DNA from: Phocaeicola_A sp963625535
GTDB taxonomy: Bacteria > Bacteroidota > Bacteroidia > Bacteroidales > Bacteroidaceae
Direction: 5' to 3'
Assembly: GCA_963625535.1 (NCBI GenBank)
Contig: CAVFUK010000087.1
Location: forward strand, 1 to 18,001
DNA: 18,001 nucleotides
In this document: positions 7,924 to 15,609 of the stretch, piece after piece
Numbering within the stretch: position 1 is the first letter of the stretch
How the letters are laid out: the number at the start of each line of letters is the position of its first letter
The notes under the pieces: generated by a model
Database searches by the model: none
Told to the model about the DNA's origin: nothing
What the model saw: the letters and a program-made list of their open reading frames with translations, nothing else
Position numbers and translations under genes: made by a program

Positions 7924-8940
7924 ATGGAATTACTCATTCTAATCATTGCGCTCTCGCTGCTCTTTGACTTCATTAACGGATTCCACGACGCTGCAAACTC
8001 CATCGCCACCATCGTCTCCACCAAGGTATTGACACCTTTCCAAGCGGTCATCTGGGCGGCAGCGTTCAATTTCGTGGCATTCTTCATCGCCAAGTACATC
8101 ATCGGCGACTTCGGAATAGCCAACACCGTATCGAAAACCGTGGCAGAACCTTTCATCACGCTGCCCATCATCCTGGCAGGTGTAATAGCCGCCATCGCAT
8201 GGAACCTGTTCACGTGGTGGAAGGGAATTCCCTCGTCCTCATCACACACGCTGATTGGCGGTTTCGCCGGAGCGGCTGTGATGGCGCACGGCTTCCAAGC
8301 TATCCAACTGAGCATCATCCTGAAGATTGCCGCCTTCATCTTCCTGGCGCCCTTCATCGGTATGGTCATCGCCTTCGGTTTCACCTTGTTGGTGCTCTAC
8401 GCTTGCCGACGCGTGAAGCCGCATACGGCAGAGGTGTGGTTCAAGCACCTGCAGTTGGTCTCGTCCGCCCTCTTCAGTATCGGACACGGACTGAACGACT
8501 CACAGAAGGTGATGGGCATCATCGCCGCCGCCCTGATAGCTTCCCATTCCGAGGGGATAGGCCTAGGCATCCAGAGCACGAGCGACCTGCCGGCCTGGGT
8601 AGCGTTCTCCTGCTTCACCGCCATCTCGCTGGGCACCATGTCCGGTGGTTGGAAGATTGTGAAGACCATGGGTACACGCATCACCAAGGTGACACCGCTC
8701 GAGGGTGTGATAGCCGAAACCTCCGGCGCTTTTACACTTTACCTAACTGAAATACTGAAAATACCCGTGAGCACCACACACACTATATCGGGTGCCATCA
8801 TCGGTGTAGGGGCCACCAAACGGCTCTCCGCCGTACGGTGGGGCATCACCAAGGAGCTGATGACCGCATGGGTACTGACGATTCCCGTCAGCGCCGTGGT
8901 GGCTGCCGTCATCTATTGCATACTGAGGATTTTCATCTAG
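7924..8940 (+). CDS. pit: Low-affinity inorganic phosphate transporter, PiT family
   Basis: A 338-residue inner-membrane carrier for phosphate, usually moved as a metal-phosphate complex with protons. Both PiT signature repeats are present: GFHDAANSIATIVSTK (19-34) and GHGLNDSQKVMGIIAAAL (187-204). Further conserved blocks are GIPSSSSHTLIGG (101-113) and PVSTTHTISGAIIGVGATKR (281-300). About nine or ten hydrophobic helices can be counted, and the short loop between the halves (about 160-180) marks it as one of the compact bacterial forms. It is co-transcribed with the DUF47 gene. No good terminator follows; instead a repeat array lies 60 bases downstream. Confidence 0.95.
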   Translation: MELLILIIALSLLFDFINGFHDAANSIATIVSTKVLTPFQAVIWAAAFNFVAFFIAKYIIGDFGIANTVSKTVAEPFITLPIILAGVIAAIAWNLFTWWKGIPSSSSHTLIGGFAGAAVMAHGFQAIQLSIILKIAAFIFLAPFIGMVIAFGFTLLVLYACRRVKPHTAEVWFKHLQLVSSALFSIGHGLNDSQKVMGIIAAALIASHSEGIGLGIQSTSDLPAWVAFSCFTAISLGTMSGGWKIVKTMGTRITKVTPLEGVIAETSGAFTLYLTEILKIPVSTTHTISGAIIGVGATKRLSAVRWGITKELMTAWVLTIPVSAVVAAVIYCILRIFI

Positions 8941-8999
8941 GGAGGTCGGCTTTTCAGCATACGCCTGCCGGATTTTGAGCGTACAGGTCGTCAGCAAAT

Positions 9000-9100
9000 G
9001 AGTATATAGTTCATTGGCAGTTGAGTATTATACTCGTTGCCCATTGAGGTATATACTCTTGGCACTTGAGCTATATACTCACAAAATCGAGTCCTATACC
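9000..9100. repeat. Tandem array of palindromic units, 21-23 base period
   Basis: Five units related to the perfect palindrome GAGTATATACTC, each stretched by one base: GAGTATATAGTTC (9000-9012), GAGTATTATACTC (9023-9035), GAGGTATATACTC (9046-9058), GAGCTATATACTC (9068-9080) and a degenerate GAGTCCTATACC (9089-9100). Spacers of 8-10 bases are also related in the first three gaps (ATTGGCAGTT, GTTGCCCATT, TTGGCACTT). The array fills the gap between the convergent ends of the PiT gene and the membrane protein gene, so it is not in a promoter position for either. Confidence 0.8.
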
Positions 9101-9163
9101 AATAAAAATGGAGCGGTGGAACCCGGAGTGGAAGAAGGGTAACTAGCGTCGTTCCCCGTTCTG

Positions 9164-9505
9164 CTATTCCTTCTTTTCCTCGGCCGAGATGCGGAACGAG
9201 GTATAGAGTTCCAGCACCGCGGCTATGGTGAGGCAGAGTATCCACTCGTTGTGCTCGAAGAAGAACATGAAGAAAGTGGTCATCATCAGCAACAGGGCGG
9301 CCAGAATCTGCTGACGGCGCAAGCGACGGATGACGAAGTTACCCCCTTCGTAGCGGTCGAGCAACTGGGGAATGGCAAACAGCGCCGAACCGACACCATA
9401 CACATAGGGAGACGCCCACCAACCGGTGATGTACGAACAGCAACCCAGCAGCAGCAAGATGCCGCCGGGATAATACATCCACGAAAGATTATTCTTCATA
9501 CTCAT
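9164..9505 (-). CDS. Small four-helix membrane protein of unknown function
   Basis: A 113-residue protein that I cannot assign to a named family. Four hydrophobic segments are visible at about residues 12-29, 33-49, 67-83 and 87-104, separated by the basic loop RRLRRQQ (60-66), with a charged tail ISAEEKKE. Its start codon shares one base with the stop codon of the FtsB/DivIC-like gene (TAATG), which indicates translational coupling, and thus possibly a role near the division or envelope machinery. A second in-frame ATG two codons later is an equally possible start. Confidence 0.7.
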   Translation of the reverse strand: MSMKNNLSWMYYPGGILLLLGCCSYITGWWASPYVYGVGSALFAIPQLLDRYEGGNFVIRRLRRQQILAALLLMMTTFFMFFFEHNEWILCLTIAAVLELYTSFRISAEEKKE

Positions 9506-9816
9506 TATTTATCCTCTATTATATAAATGTCCTCGTCGGCCGTCTTCATCAGATACTTCTCGCGTGCAATCTTCTCTATCACCTCCGGATTGGTCTCCAG
9601 CTGGTTGAGCCGTTCCGTGTCGCGTACATAGATGCCGCGGTACTTCTCTATCTCCTCGTTGAGCGTGCGGATCTCCTGCTTGTGTTGGAAGCGGCGAATC
9701 AGGCTGTTCTCGTCGAGGAAGACAAAGATGAGCAGAAACACCGACACCGCTAGGAGGTATTTGTTTTTGCCCACCACATGGTAGAGAGTGATAAAGACGG
9801 AGTATAATCTGCTCAT
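9505..9816 (-). CDS. FtsB/DivIC-like septum formation initiator protein
   Basis: A 103-residue bitopic membrane protein of the septum formation initiator family, which links early and late cell-division proteins through FtsL- and FtsQ-like partners. Layout: short cytoplasmic N-terminus, one membrane helix (about 20-34), a coiled coil (about 41-74), and the conserved block NPEVIEKIAREKYLMK (76-91) followed by acidic residues. This order is typical of the family. It is the first gene of a two-gene unit and diverges from dnaX, with 120 bases between the starts. Confidence 0.88.
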   Translation of the reverse strand: MSRLYSVFITLYHVVGKNKYLLAVSVFLLIFVFLDENSLIRRFQHKQEIRTLNEEIEKYRGIYVRDTERLNQLETNPEVIEKIAREKYLMKTADEDIYIIEDK

Positions 9817-9844
9817 GGCCTTACGTGTTTTGGATTAACAAGGG

Positions 9845-9852
9845 CAAAGGTA
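9845..9852 (-). promoter_or_regulatory. Promoter -7 element of the division gene pair
   Basis: TACCTTTG on the minus strand, a full match, 28 bases before the start codon at 9816. No clear -33 TTTG is found at the expected distance. Confidence 0.5.
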
Positions 9853-9896
9853 GAAATATTTTCGGCTTCTCTCGCACCTAAAACCGATTATTTGCG

Positions 9897-9904
9897 TACA
9901 TTTG
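9897..9904 (+). promoter_or_regulatory. Promoter -7 element of dnaX
   Basis: TACATTTG is a full match, 32 bases before the dnaX start codon. The -33 region is not recognisable. It stands back to back with the division gene promoter. Confidence 0.5.
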
Positions 9905-9936
9905 CAACATAAGTTCTAAAAATCCGCATTTCCAAT

Positions 9937-11808
9937 ATGGACAATTATATAGTATCGGCCCGTAAATACCGTCCTGCCACCTTCGACACGGTGATAGGAC
10001 AACGAGCGTTAACCATGACGTTGAAGAACGCCATAGCCACCCACAAGCTGGCAAGTGCCTATCTGTTCTGCGGCCCGCGCGGTGTGGGTAAGACCACCTG
10101 CGCCCGCATCTTCGCCAAGACTATCAACTGTCTGCACCCAGCCCCCAACGGCGAGGCGTGCAACGAGTGTGAATCGTGCAAAGCTTTCAACGAACAGCGT
10201 TCGTACAACATCCACGAGCTAGATGCTGCGTCGAACAACTCGGTGGAGGACATCCGCTCCCTCATCGAGCAGGTGCGCATCCCGCCCCAGATAGGCAGGT
10301 ATAAGGTCTACATCATCGACGAGGTGCACATGCTATCGTCGGCTGCCTTCAATGCTTTCCTCAAGACACTCGAAGAGCCGCCCTTGCACGCCATCTTCAT
10401 CCTCGCCACCACCGAGAAGCACAAGATTATCCCCACGATACTCTCCCGTTGCCAAATCTACGACTTCAACCGCATCACCGTGAACGACACGGTGGAGCAT
10501 CTGAAGTACGTGGCCCAGAAGGAGGGCATCGAGGCCGAGCCGGAGGCACTGAACGTCATCGCCCAGAAAGCCGACGGCGGTATGCGCGACGCGCTCTCCA
10601 TCTTCGACCAGATGGTGAGTTTCTCGGGCGGACACATCACCTACAAGAGCGTGGTGGAGAACCTGAATGTGCTCGATTACGAATACTTCTTCCGCATGAC
10701 GGACATCCTGCTGGCCAAGAAGGTGCCCGAGGCGATGTTGCTCTTCAACGACATCCTGAACAAAGGGTTCGAGGGTAACATCTTCATCAACGGACTGGCG
10801 GCGCACTTCCGCAACCTGCTCGTCAGCCGCGACGCCTCTACCACCTGTCTGCTTGAGGTGAGCGAGTCGGTGAAGGCGCGCTACCAGCAACAGGCGCAAC
10901 AGTGCAAGCCTACCTTCCTCTACCGGGCCATGAAGCTCTGCAACGACTGCGGCATGGCATACAAAGAGAGCAAGAGCAAGCGCTTCCTGGTGGAGCTCAC
11001 CCTCATAGAGCTCACACAGGCGGACGACGATGGTGACCCCTGCGGGCGTCGCCCTACGAAGCGATTAAAACCCATCTTCAACGCCTTAGCCCAGACCCAG
11101 CCTCAGGCTACCGCTCCCGCCAGCGGTAATACCGCCAACGTCACCGCAGGCAATGCAAACAATGTGAACCCGCAGACGGGCAGACCGGCTGTCGCTCCTC
11201 AACAAGCGGGCGCGCCCGGCATGGGGAACCCGAACGTAGGCTCCTCTCCTACCGCGGCCAACAAGCCAGGCGGCCCGTTGCCACAGGAGAGCTCCGCCCG
11301 CAAGATTCCCACGATGAACGTCAGTCAAATGGGATTCTCCATCAAGCGAACCCAGAAGGACCTAGAGGGTAAGGGCTCTACGACAATGGCCGCGCAGCCG
11401 GACCTTTTCAGCCCGCAAGCCTCCACGAAAGAGGTTACGACAAGTCTGTCCTTCAGCGAGGACGCGCTGAGGTACTACTGGTTGCGCTTCGCCAGCGAGC
11501 TGCCGACGGAAGAGACCTCCACCGCTCAACGCATGAAAGCGATGAAGATTACCAAGCTGACCGACAGCACCGTAGAGGTGCAAGTGGACAACGAGTGGGT
11601 GGAGACCACCATGCGCGCCATCGCACCGCGCATAGAGCAGTACCTACGCACCGCGCTCCGCAACAACGACATCGCCCTGCAGTTCCGGGTCATCCAACAG
11701 CAGGAGCAGAAGCGCGCCTATGGACGTGTGGAGCAATTCCAACTGATGGTGGAGGAGAACCCCTCCCTGCAGAAGCTGAAAGAGCGATTCGACCTGGAGT
11801 TGTCGTAA
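9937..11808 (+). CDS. dnaX: DNA polymerase III subunit gamma/tau
   Basis: A 623-residue clamp-loader ATPase that helps load the sliding clamp during chromosome replication. The AAA+ part shows Walker A GPRGVGKT (46-53), a zinc site of four cysteines (65, 75, 78, 81), Walker B with Asp128-Glu129 in YIIDEVHML, sensor 1 in ILATTE (155-160) and the SRC arginine-finger motif (170-172). A third clamp-loader domain runs to about residue 350. A linker rich in Ala, Pro, Gln and Asn (about 365-465) joins it to a tau-like C-terminal domain. The linker and length are ordinary for Bacteroidetes. I saw no obvious slippery A-run with a downstream hairpin for making a shorter gamma form. Confidence 0.96.
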   Translation: MDNYIVSARKYRPATFDTVIGQRALTMTLKNAIATHKLASAYLFCGPRGVGKTTCARIFAKTINCLHPAPNGEACNECESCKAFNEQRSYNIHELDAASNNSVEDIRSLIEQVRIPPQIGRYKVYIIDEVHMLSSAAFNAFLKTLEEPPLHAIFILATTEKHKIIPTILSRCQIYDFNRITVNDTVEHLKYVAQKEGIEAEPEALNVIAQKADGGMRDALSIFDQMVSFSGGHITYKSVVENLNVLDYEYFFRMTDILLAKKVPEAMLLFNDILNKGFEGNIFINGLAAHFRNLLVSRDASTTCLLEVSESVKARYQQQAQQCKPTFLYRAMKLCNDCGMAYKESKSKRFLVELTLIELTQADDDGDPCGRRPTKRLKPIFNALAQTQPQATAPASGNTANVTAGNANNVNPQTGRPAVAPQQAGAPGMGNPNVGSSPTAANKPGGPLPQESSARKIPTMNVSQMGFSIKRTQKDLEGKGSTTMAAQPDLFSPQASTKEVTTSLSFSEDALRYYWLRFASELPTEETSTAQRMKAMKITKLTDSTVEVQVDNEWVETTMRAIAPRIEQYLRTALRNNDIALQFRVIQQQEQKRAYGRVEQFQLMVEENPSLQKLKERFDLELS

Positions 11809-11944
11809 CTGGAGAATAATGGTAAGAGGCAAGGTCATCGCCCTGGCAGGGGAATTGGACGACCTCGGCAAGGGGAAGATCGACTGGGCGGAAGTTCGGT
11901 GACCCACCCTGGCCATGACCCGAAGGGAACTTATAGAAAGCAAG

Positions 11945-11985
11945 AAGTCCGCAAGGCTTGCTCTAGAGCTGGATCTTGCGGACTT
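11945..11985 (-). terminator. Long hairpin just downstream of tRNA-Ser
   Basis: A perfect 11-base inverted repeat (AAGTCCGCAAG at 11945-11955, CTTGCGGACTT at 11975-11985) around a 19-base loop that contains the palindrome GCTCTAGAGC. On the minus strand it starts eight bases after the tRNA CCA end and is followed by CTTGCTTTCT, so it is probably the tRNA terminator. On the plus strand it lies 137 bases after dnaX and could also stop dnaX transcription. Confidence 0.5.
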
Positions 11986-11992
11986 TGTCACG

Positions 11993-12083
11993 TGGCGGAA
12001 AGAGTGGGATTCAAACCCACGGAACGGACAAACCGTTCACCGGATTTCGAGTCCGGCCCATTCGGTCACTCTGGCATCTTTCC
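11993..12083 (-). tRNA. tRNA-Ser(CGA)
   Basis: Read on the minus strand, acceptor arms GGAAAGA and TCTTTCC pair fully and are followed by G and an encoded CCA. The anticodon stem CCGGA/TCCGG holds the loop CTCGAAA, giving anticodon CGA. A long variable arm (ACGG/CCGT), typical of class II tRNAs such as serine, and a T arm GTGGG/CCCAC follow. A near-consensus -7 box TACCTTCG (12096-12089) lies six bases in front of the mature 5' end, so the leader would be very short. Confidence 0.95.
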
Positions 12084-12096
12084 GAGTGCGAAGGTA

Positions 12097-12323
12097 CAAC
12101 AAATTACTTTCCCTGTATCCGTAAGACCCAAAAATATTTTTCTCTAACCAGGAAAAACTATTTTCCTAACTGGGCATTTTTCTTTACATCTTCCTATGAC
12201 CCGACTCTTAGTACCGCAAGAGTACCTAGCGGAAGAGCACACGTCAGGATAATCAACACGGGAGCGGAACGATTCTTGCAATAAAATCTCTACCCCATGT
12301 TAGCATTTGTCACATTTTATTCC
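12097..12323. other. Gene-free stretch between tRNA-Ser and the DIP1984-family gene
   Basis: No convincing gene. It is AT-rich with two small inverted repeats: AGGAAAA/TTTTCCT at 12150-12167, followed on the plus strand by GGGCATTTTTCTTT, and ACTCTT/AAGAGT near 12205-12225. Either could be a weak transcription stop. Confidence 0.4.
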
Positions 12324-12331
12324 TACCTTTG
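12324..12331 (+). promoter_or_regulatory. Promoter -7 element of the DIP1984-family gene
   Basis: TACCTTTG is a full match, 53 bases before the start codon. A TTTG at 12306-12309 is present but only 14 bases away, shorter than the usual 19-20. Confidence 0.5.
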
Positions 12332-12384
12332 CCATTGTAATCACAAAGACAGGGAATACAAACACATTAAATGCATAGAAGATT

Positions 12385-12840
12385 ATGAAGTTAGCAGAAG
12401 CATTGAGCCTCAGAGCCGACTTACAGAAGAAAGTGACTCTGTTGAAGGAACGCATCAAGGACAGCGCCAAGGTGCAGGAGGGCGATGAGCCATGTGACGA
12501 CGTGGAGGAACTGCGCAAGCAACTGGACCAAGTGCTCACGCAGTTGGAGGGCCTCATCTACCGCATCAACCTCACCAACGTGCAGACCATGCAGGACGGA
12601 GTGTCGCTAACCCGGTTGATAGCCAAGCGCGACGTGCTGTCCATGCGCGTGAAAGCCCTGCAGGAAATAGTCAGACACGCTTCCACCAACGACACCCGAT
12701 TCGGCAGGAACGAACTGAAGTGCGTCCGCACCGTGGACGTGAACGAGCTTCGCAAGGAGGCCGACACCTATGCCAAGCAGTACCGTGAGCTCGACCTGAA
12801 GATTCAGAGTCTGAACTGGAAAGTAGACTTGGTAGACTAA
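12385..12840 (+). CDS. DIP1984 family protein (coiled coil)
   Basis: A 151-residue, almost wholly helical protein. The start MKLAEALSLRADLQKKV, the middle NLTNVQTMQDGVSLTRLIAKRD (62-83) and the end around NWKVDL are characteristic of the DIP1984 family, whose members are about 150 residues; some are annotated as septicolysin-like, but no function is established. Long charged heptads at about 5-60 and 75-98 suggest a coiled coil. No signal peptide or membrane segment is present. It is a single-gene unit with its own -7 box. Confidence 0.82.
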   Translation: MKLAEALSLRADLQKKVTLLKERIKDSAKVQEGDEPCDDVEELRKQLDQVLTQLEGLIYRINLTNVQTMQDGVSLTRLIAKRDVLSMRVKALQEIVRHASTNDTRFGRNELKCVRTVDVNELRKEADTYAKQYRELDLKIQSLNWKVDLVD

Positions 12841-13173
12841 CATCCCCCGCACGCAAAACGCCGAAGGGGGAAAAGACATATTGGAGAAAAGATAGCGGCA
12901 GCAAAAAACGGGAGCTGTCATAGACAAGTCTATGCAGCGGAACCAAAAATCAATCATGACTCATGTATTAGAGAGGCAGTTTTCACAGCGCACTCTGGCA
13001 TAGGGCACAAGCGTATCGGGCATTATTCGATGGATGTATGAATCCACAATAGCACGTAGCACTACCATTTTGTTGACTATCTTTTCTCCTCTTTTTATAT
13101 TCCTACATGTATTATAAGAGGATTTCCCAATGAATTCACTAACTTTGCCGAACAATATAAGAATTGTAAGAGT
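12841..13173. other. Gene-free stretch upstream of kdsA with hairpins
   Basis: It begins with a TCCCCC/GGGGGA stem (12843-12871) that may end the upstream gene. At 12914-12938 the arms GCTG-T-CATAGAC and GTCTATG-CAGC form an 11-pair stem with one bulge; on the minus strand this is followed within five bases by TTTTTT. A 64-codon minus-strand frame (12961-13155) ends just before that hairpin, but it overlaps the kdsA promoter and resembles nothing I know. No confident gene. Confidence 0.4.
13140..13147 (+). promoter_or_regulatory. Promoter -7 element of the kdsA operon
   Basis: TAACTTTG is a full match, 26 bases before the kdsA start codon. No clear -33 TTTG is seen at the normal spacing. Confidence 0.55.
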
Positions 13174-13929
13174 ATGAAACCACGCTTTATAGCCGGGCCC
13201 TGCGTCATCGAATCGATGGAGATAATGAACGAGGTGGCGGAGGAACTGGTACGGCTAAACAAGAAATACGACATAGACATCATCTTCAAGGCTTCGTTCG
13301 ACAAGGCGAACCGCACCTCCATACACTCCTTCCGCGGACCAGGCATGGAGAAGGGACTGCAGATGCTCGCCGACATAAGGAGCCGCTACGGACTAAAGCT
13401 GCTGACCGACATCCACGAGAGCTATCAGGCAGCGCCCGTGGGCGAGGTGGTGGACGTGCTTCAGATTCCCGCCTTCCTCTGCCGACAGACAGACCTGCTG
13501 GTGGCGGCAGCCAAGACAGGGAAGACGGTGAACATCAAAAAGGCTCAATTCCTCTCGGGCAAGGACATGGAATACCCCGTGCAGAAGGTGCGCGAGGCGG
13601 GCAACGACAACGTGTGGCTGACCGAGCGAGGCAACATGTTCGGATACAACAACCTCATAGTGGACTTCCGCAACATACCGGACATGAAGGTCTTCACCGA
13701 CACGGTGATTATGGACTGCACACACAGTGTGCAACGGCCTGGAGGCAACGGCGGGAAGACCGGAGGCAACCGCGAGTATGTGCCGGCAATGGCGCTGGCA
13801 GCGAAAGCATTCGGTGCCAACGGATACTTCTTCGAGGTACACCCCTTCCCCGACGAGGCACTGAGCGACGGACCGAACATGCTCTACCTGAGAGACTTGG
13901 AAAACGTAATAGCCAACCTACTGCAATAA
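13174..13929 (+). CDS. kdsA: 3-deoxy-8-phosphooctulonate (Kdo-8-P) synthase, metal-dependent class
   Basis: A 251-residue cytoplasmic enzyme that joins phosphoenolpyruvate and arabinose-5-phosphate to Kdo-8-phosphate, for the lipopolysaccharide inner core. Hallmarks: IAGPCVIES at the N-terminus, FKASFDKANRTS (38-49), the GGNGGKTGGNRE phosphate loop (190-201) and HPFPDEALSDGPN (223-235). Cys10, His184, Glu221 and Asp232 line up with the four metal ligands of the Aquifex aeolicus enzyme (11, 185, 222, 233), so it should need a divalent metal, unlike the E. coli enzyme, which has Asn at the first site. It is the first gene of the operon; kdsD starts four bases after its stop. Confidence 0.96.
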   Translation: MKPRFIAGPCVIESMEIMNEVAEELVRLNKKYDIDIIFKASFDKANRTSIHSFRGPGMEKGLQMLADIRSRYGLKLLTDIHESYQAAPVGEVVDVLQIPAFLCRQTDLLVAAAKTGKTVNIKKAQFLSGKDMEYPVQKVREAGNDNVWLTERGNMFGYNNLIVDFRNIPDMKVFTDTVIMDCTHSVQRPGGNGGKTGGNREYVPAMALAAKAFGANGYFFEVHPFPDEALSDGPNMLYLRDLENVIANLLQ

Positions 13930-13933
13930 GAAG

Positions 13934-14881
13934 ATGAAAGACGCTACTCCATACGCCATAAAGTGCTTCCAGGACGAGGCACAGGCGATACTCAACCTCA
14001 TCCCCATGCTCGACGAGAACTTCTCGAAAGCGGTGGACCTCATTTACAACAGCACCGGCAAGGTGATAGTGACCGGCGTGGGCAAGAGCGGCCACGTGGG
14101 CGAGAAGATAGCCGCCACACTGGCTTCGCTGGGCACCCCCTCGTTCTTCCTCAATCCGCTGGACGCCTACCATGGCGACTTGGGCATGGTGGCCCAAGGC
14201 GACGTGGTGATGGCCATCAGCTACAGCGGCAACACGGATGAGCTGCTGCGCTTCATACCATTGTTGATAGAGCGCAACATCCCCATCATCGGAGTGTCGG
14301 GCAACCCACAGTCGCTGCTCGGACAATATGCCTCGTGCGTGCTCAACATACGGGTGGAGCGCGAGGCCGACCCGCTGAACCTGGCCCCCACCTCGTCGAC
14401 GACCACCACCATGGCCATGGGCGACGCCATAGCCTGCGCGCTGGTGCATCTGCGTAAGTTCAAGGCTTCGGACTTCGCCCAATTTCATCCGGGCGGCAGC
14501 CTGGGCAAGCGACTGCTGAGCCGGGTGAAGAGTTACATGGTGTCGGACAATCTGCCCGTGGTGACCACACACGACCTGGTGAGCGACACCATCATACAAA
14601 TCAGCAAGACCAAGCAAGGCATCGCCGTGGTGATAGAGGACGAGAAGATTATCGGTGTAGTGACCGACGGCGATGTGCGCCGCGCCATGCAGAGCCGTCA
14701 AGAGGATTTCTTCTCGCTCACCGTGAAGGACATCATGAGCCACAACCCCAAGACGATACGCGAGAACGACAAGCTGTCGCAGGCGGAGAAGCTGATGCGA
14801 CGCTACAACATACACTCACTGGTGGTAGTGAACGACGAAGGGAAGTTCACGGGACTCATCGACGCTTTCAGTTGTTTATAA
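13934..14881 (+). CDS. kdsD: Arabinose-5-phosphate isomerase (SIS plus two CBS domains)
   Basis: A 315-residue enzyme converting ribulose-5-phosphate to arabinose-5-phosphate, the substrate of KdsA. The SIS domain (about 35-180) has GVGKSGHVGEK (48-58) and ISYSGNTDEL (95-104). Residues thought to matter in E. coli KdsD are all present with a constant shift of eight: Lys51, His80, Glu103, Glu144 and His185. Two CBS domains follow (about 203-255 and 268-312), the second with MSHNPKTI. The four-base gap after kdsA implies co-translation and supplies the pathway's two successive steps from one mRNA. KdsC phosphatase is not in the window. Confidence 0.95.
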   Translation: MKDATPYAIKCFQDEAQAILNLIPMLDENFSKAVDLIYNSTGKVIVTGVGKSGHVGEKIAATLASLGTPSFFLNPLDAYHGDLGMVAQGDVVMAISYSGNTDELLRFIPLLIERNIPIIGVSGNPQSLLGQYASCVLNIRVEREADPLNLAPTSSTTTTMAMGDAIACALVHLRKFKASDFAQFHPGGSLGKRLLSRVKSYMVSDNLPVVTTHDLVSDTIIQISKTKQGIAVVIEDEKIIGVVTDGDVRRAMQSRQEDFFSLTVKDIMSHNPKTIRENDKLSQAEKLMRRYNIHSLVVVNDEGKFTGLIDAFSCL

Positions 14882-14902
14882 TCCAAGAAAGGTTCCTACG
14901 GC

Positions 14903-15559
14903 ATGAAAACAGTAGCTTTTGTCCCCATCCGCCTCAACAGCAGACGCGTAGCAGGCAAGAACTTGCGCCCCCTTGGCGACCGACCACTAATGTGCTACGT
15001 GCTGGAGACGCTGGTGAAGGTGCCACGCATCGACGAGATATACGTGTACTGCAGTCAGGACATCGTACGGCAATATCTGCCCAATGGAGTGAAGTTCCTG
15101 AAGCGGTCCGCCACGCTGGACAGCGACGAGACCACGGGCAGCGAGATTTACGAGGCGTTCACCCGCGAGGTGGATGCCGACGTCTACCTGTTGGTGCACA
15201 CCACGTCACCCTTCATCCAGGAGACGACCATAGAGAACGCCCTCAACAAGGTGCTCGACGAGGACTACGACTCGGCCTTCAGCTACAGGAAGATACAGAC
15301 CTTCGCCTGGTACGACGGCAAGCCGCTCAACTACGATCTGAAGCACATCCCCCACACGGAGACGCTGAAACCCGTGATTGTGGAGACCAGCGCTTTCTTC
15401 ATCTTCCGCCGCGAGGTGTGGACGATGCACCGGCAACGCATTGGGCAACACCCCTATCTGGCGCAGGTGAGCAAGACCGAGGAGCTGGACATCGACTGGC
15501 CCGAGGACTTCGAGTTTGCCGAGCAACTGCTGCGGATTATCCCCCAACGTGAGAAATGA
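14903..15559 (+). CDS. Acylneuraminate cytidylyltransferase family protein (CMP-ulosonate synthetase)
   Basis: A 218-residue nucleotidyltransferase expected to attach CMP from CTP to a free 2-keto sugar acid. The N-terminal loop VPIRLNSRRVAGKN (7-20) is the CTP-binding motif. HTTSPF (99-104) corresponds to the PTSP block of sialic-acid (NeuA-type) synthetases rather than to the QGDEP block of KdsB, and LDIDWPEDFEFAE (195-207) supplies the metal-binding Asp196/Asp198. It starts 21 bases after kdsD, so it is probably co-transcribed with the Kdo genes. It might activate Kdo itself or another ulosonic acid; sequence alone does not settle this. Confidence 0.85.
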   Translation: MKTVAFVPIRLNSRRVAGKNLRPLGDRPLMCYVLETLVKVPRIDEIYVYCSQDIVRQYLPNGVKFLKRSATLDSDETTGSEIYEAFTREVDADVYLLVHTTSPFIQETTIENALNKVLDEDYDSAFSYRKIQTFAWYDGKPLNYDLKHIPHTETLKPVIVETSAFFIFRREVWTMHRQRIGQHPYLAQVSKTEELDIDWPEDFEFAEQLLRIIPQREK

Positions 15560-15609
15560 AAAGAGACTTATTCTATTTCAATATATCAACACAAAAACTA
15601 ATACCCTGT

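Noticed and set aside
11819..11992. A reading frame after dnaX (MVRGKVIALAGELDDLGKGK...) that would continue past a TGA at 11900-11902
   Set aside because: The first part is only 27 codons and the second overlaps the tRNA-flanking hairpin; the minus strand is open too. I cannot tell a decayed gene from chance, so it is not listed.
11899..12284. Three overlapping plus-strand frames across the tRNA
   Set aside because: They are translations of the antisense of tRNA-Ser, a well-known source of false protein predictions.
13709..14815. A 368-codon minus-strand open frame opposite kdsA-kdsD
   Set aside because: It crosses two genes with intact catalytic residues; its composition (many His, Val, Gln, Arg) is that of an antisense shadow.
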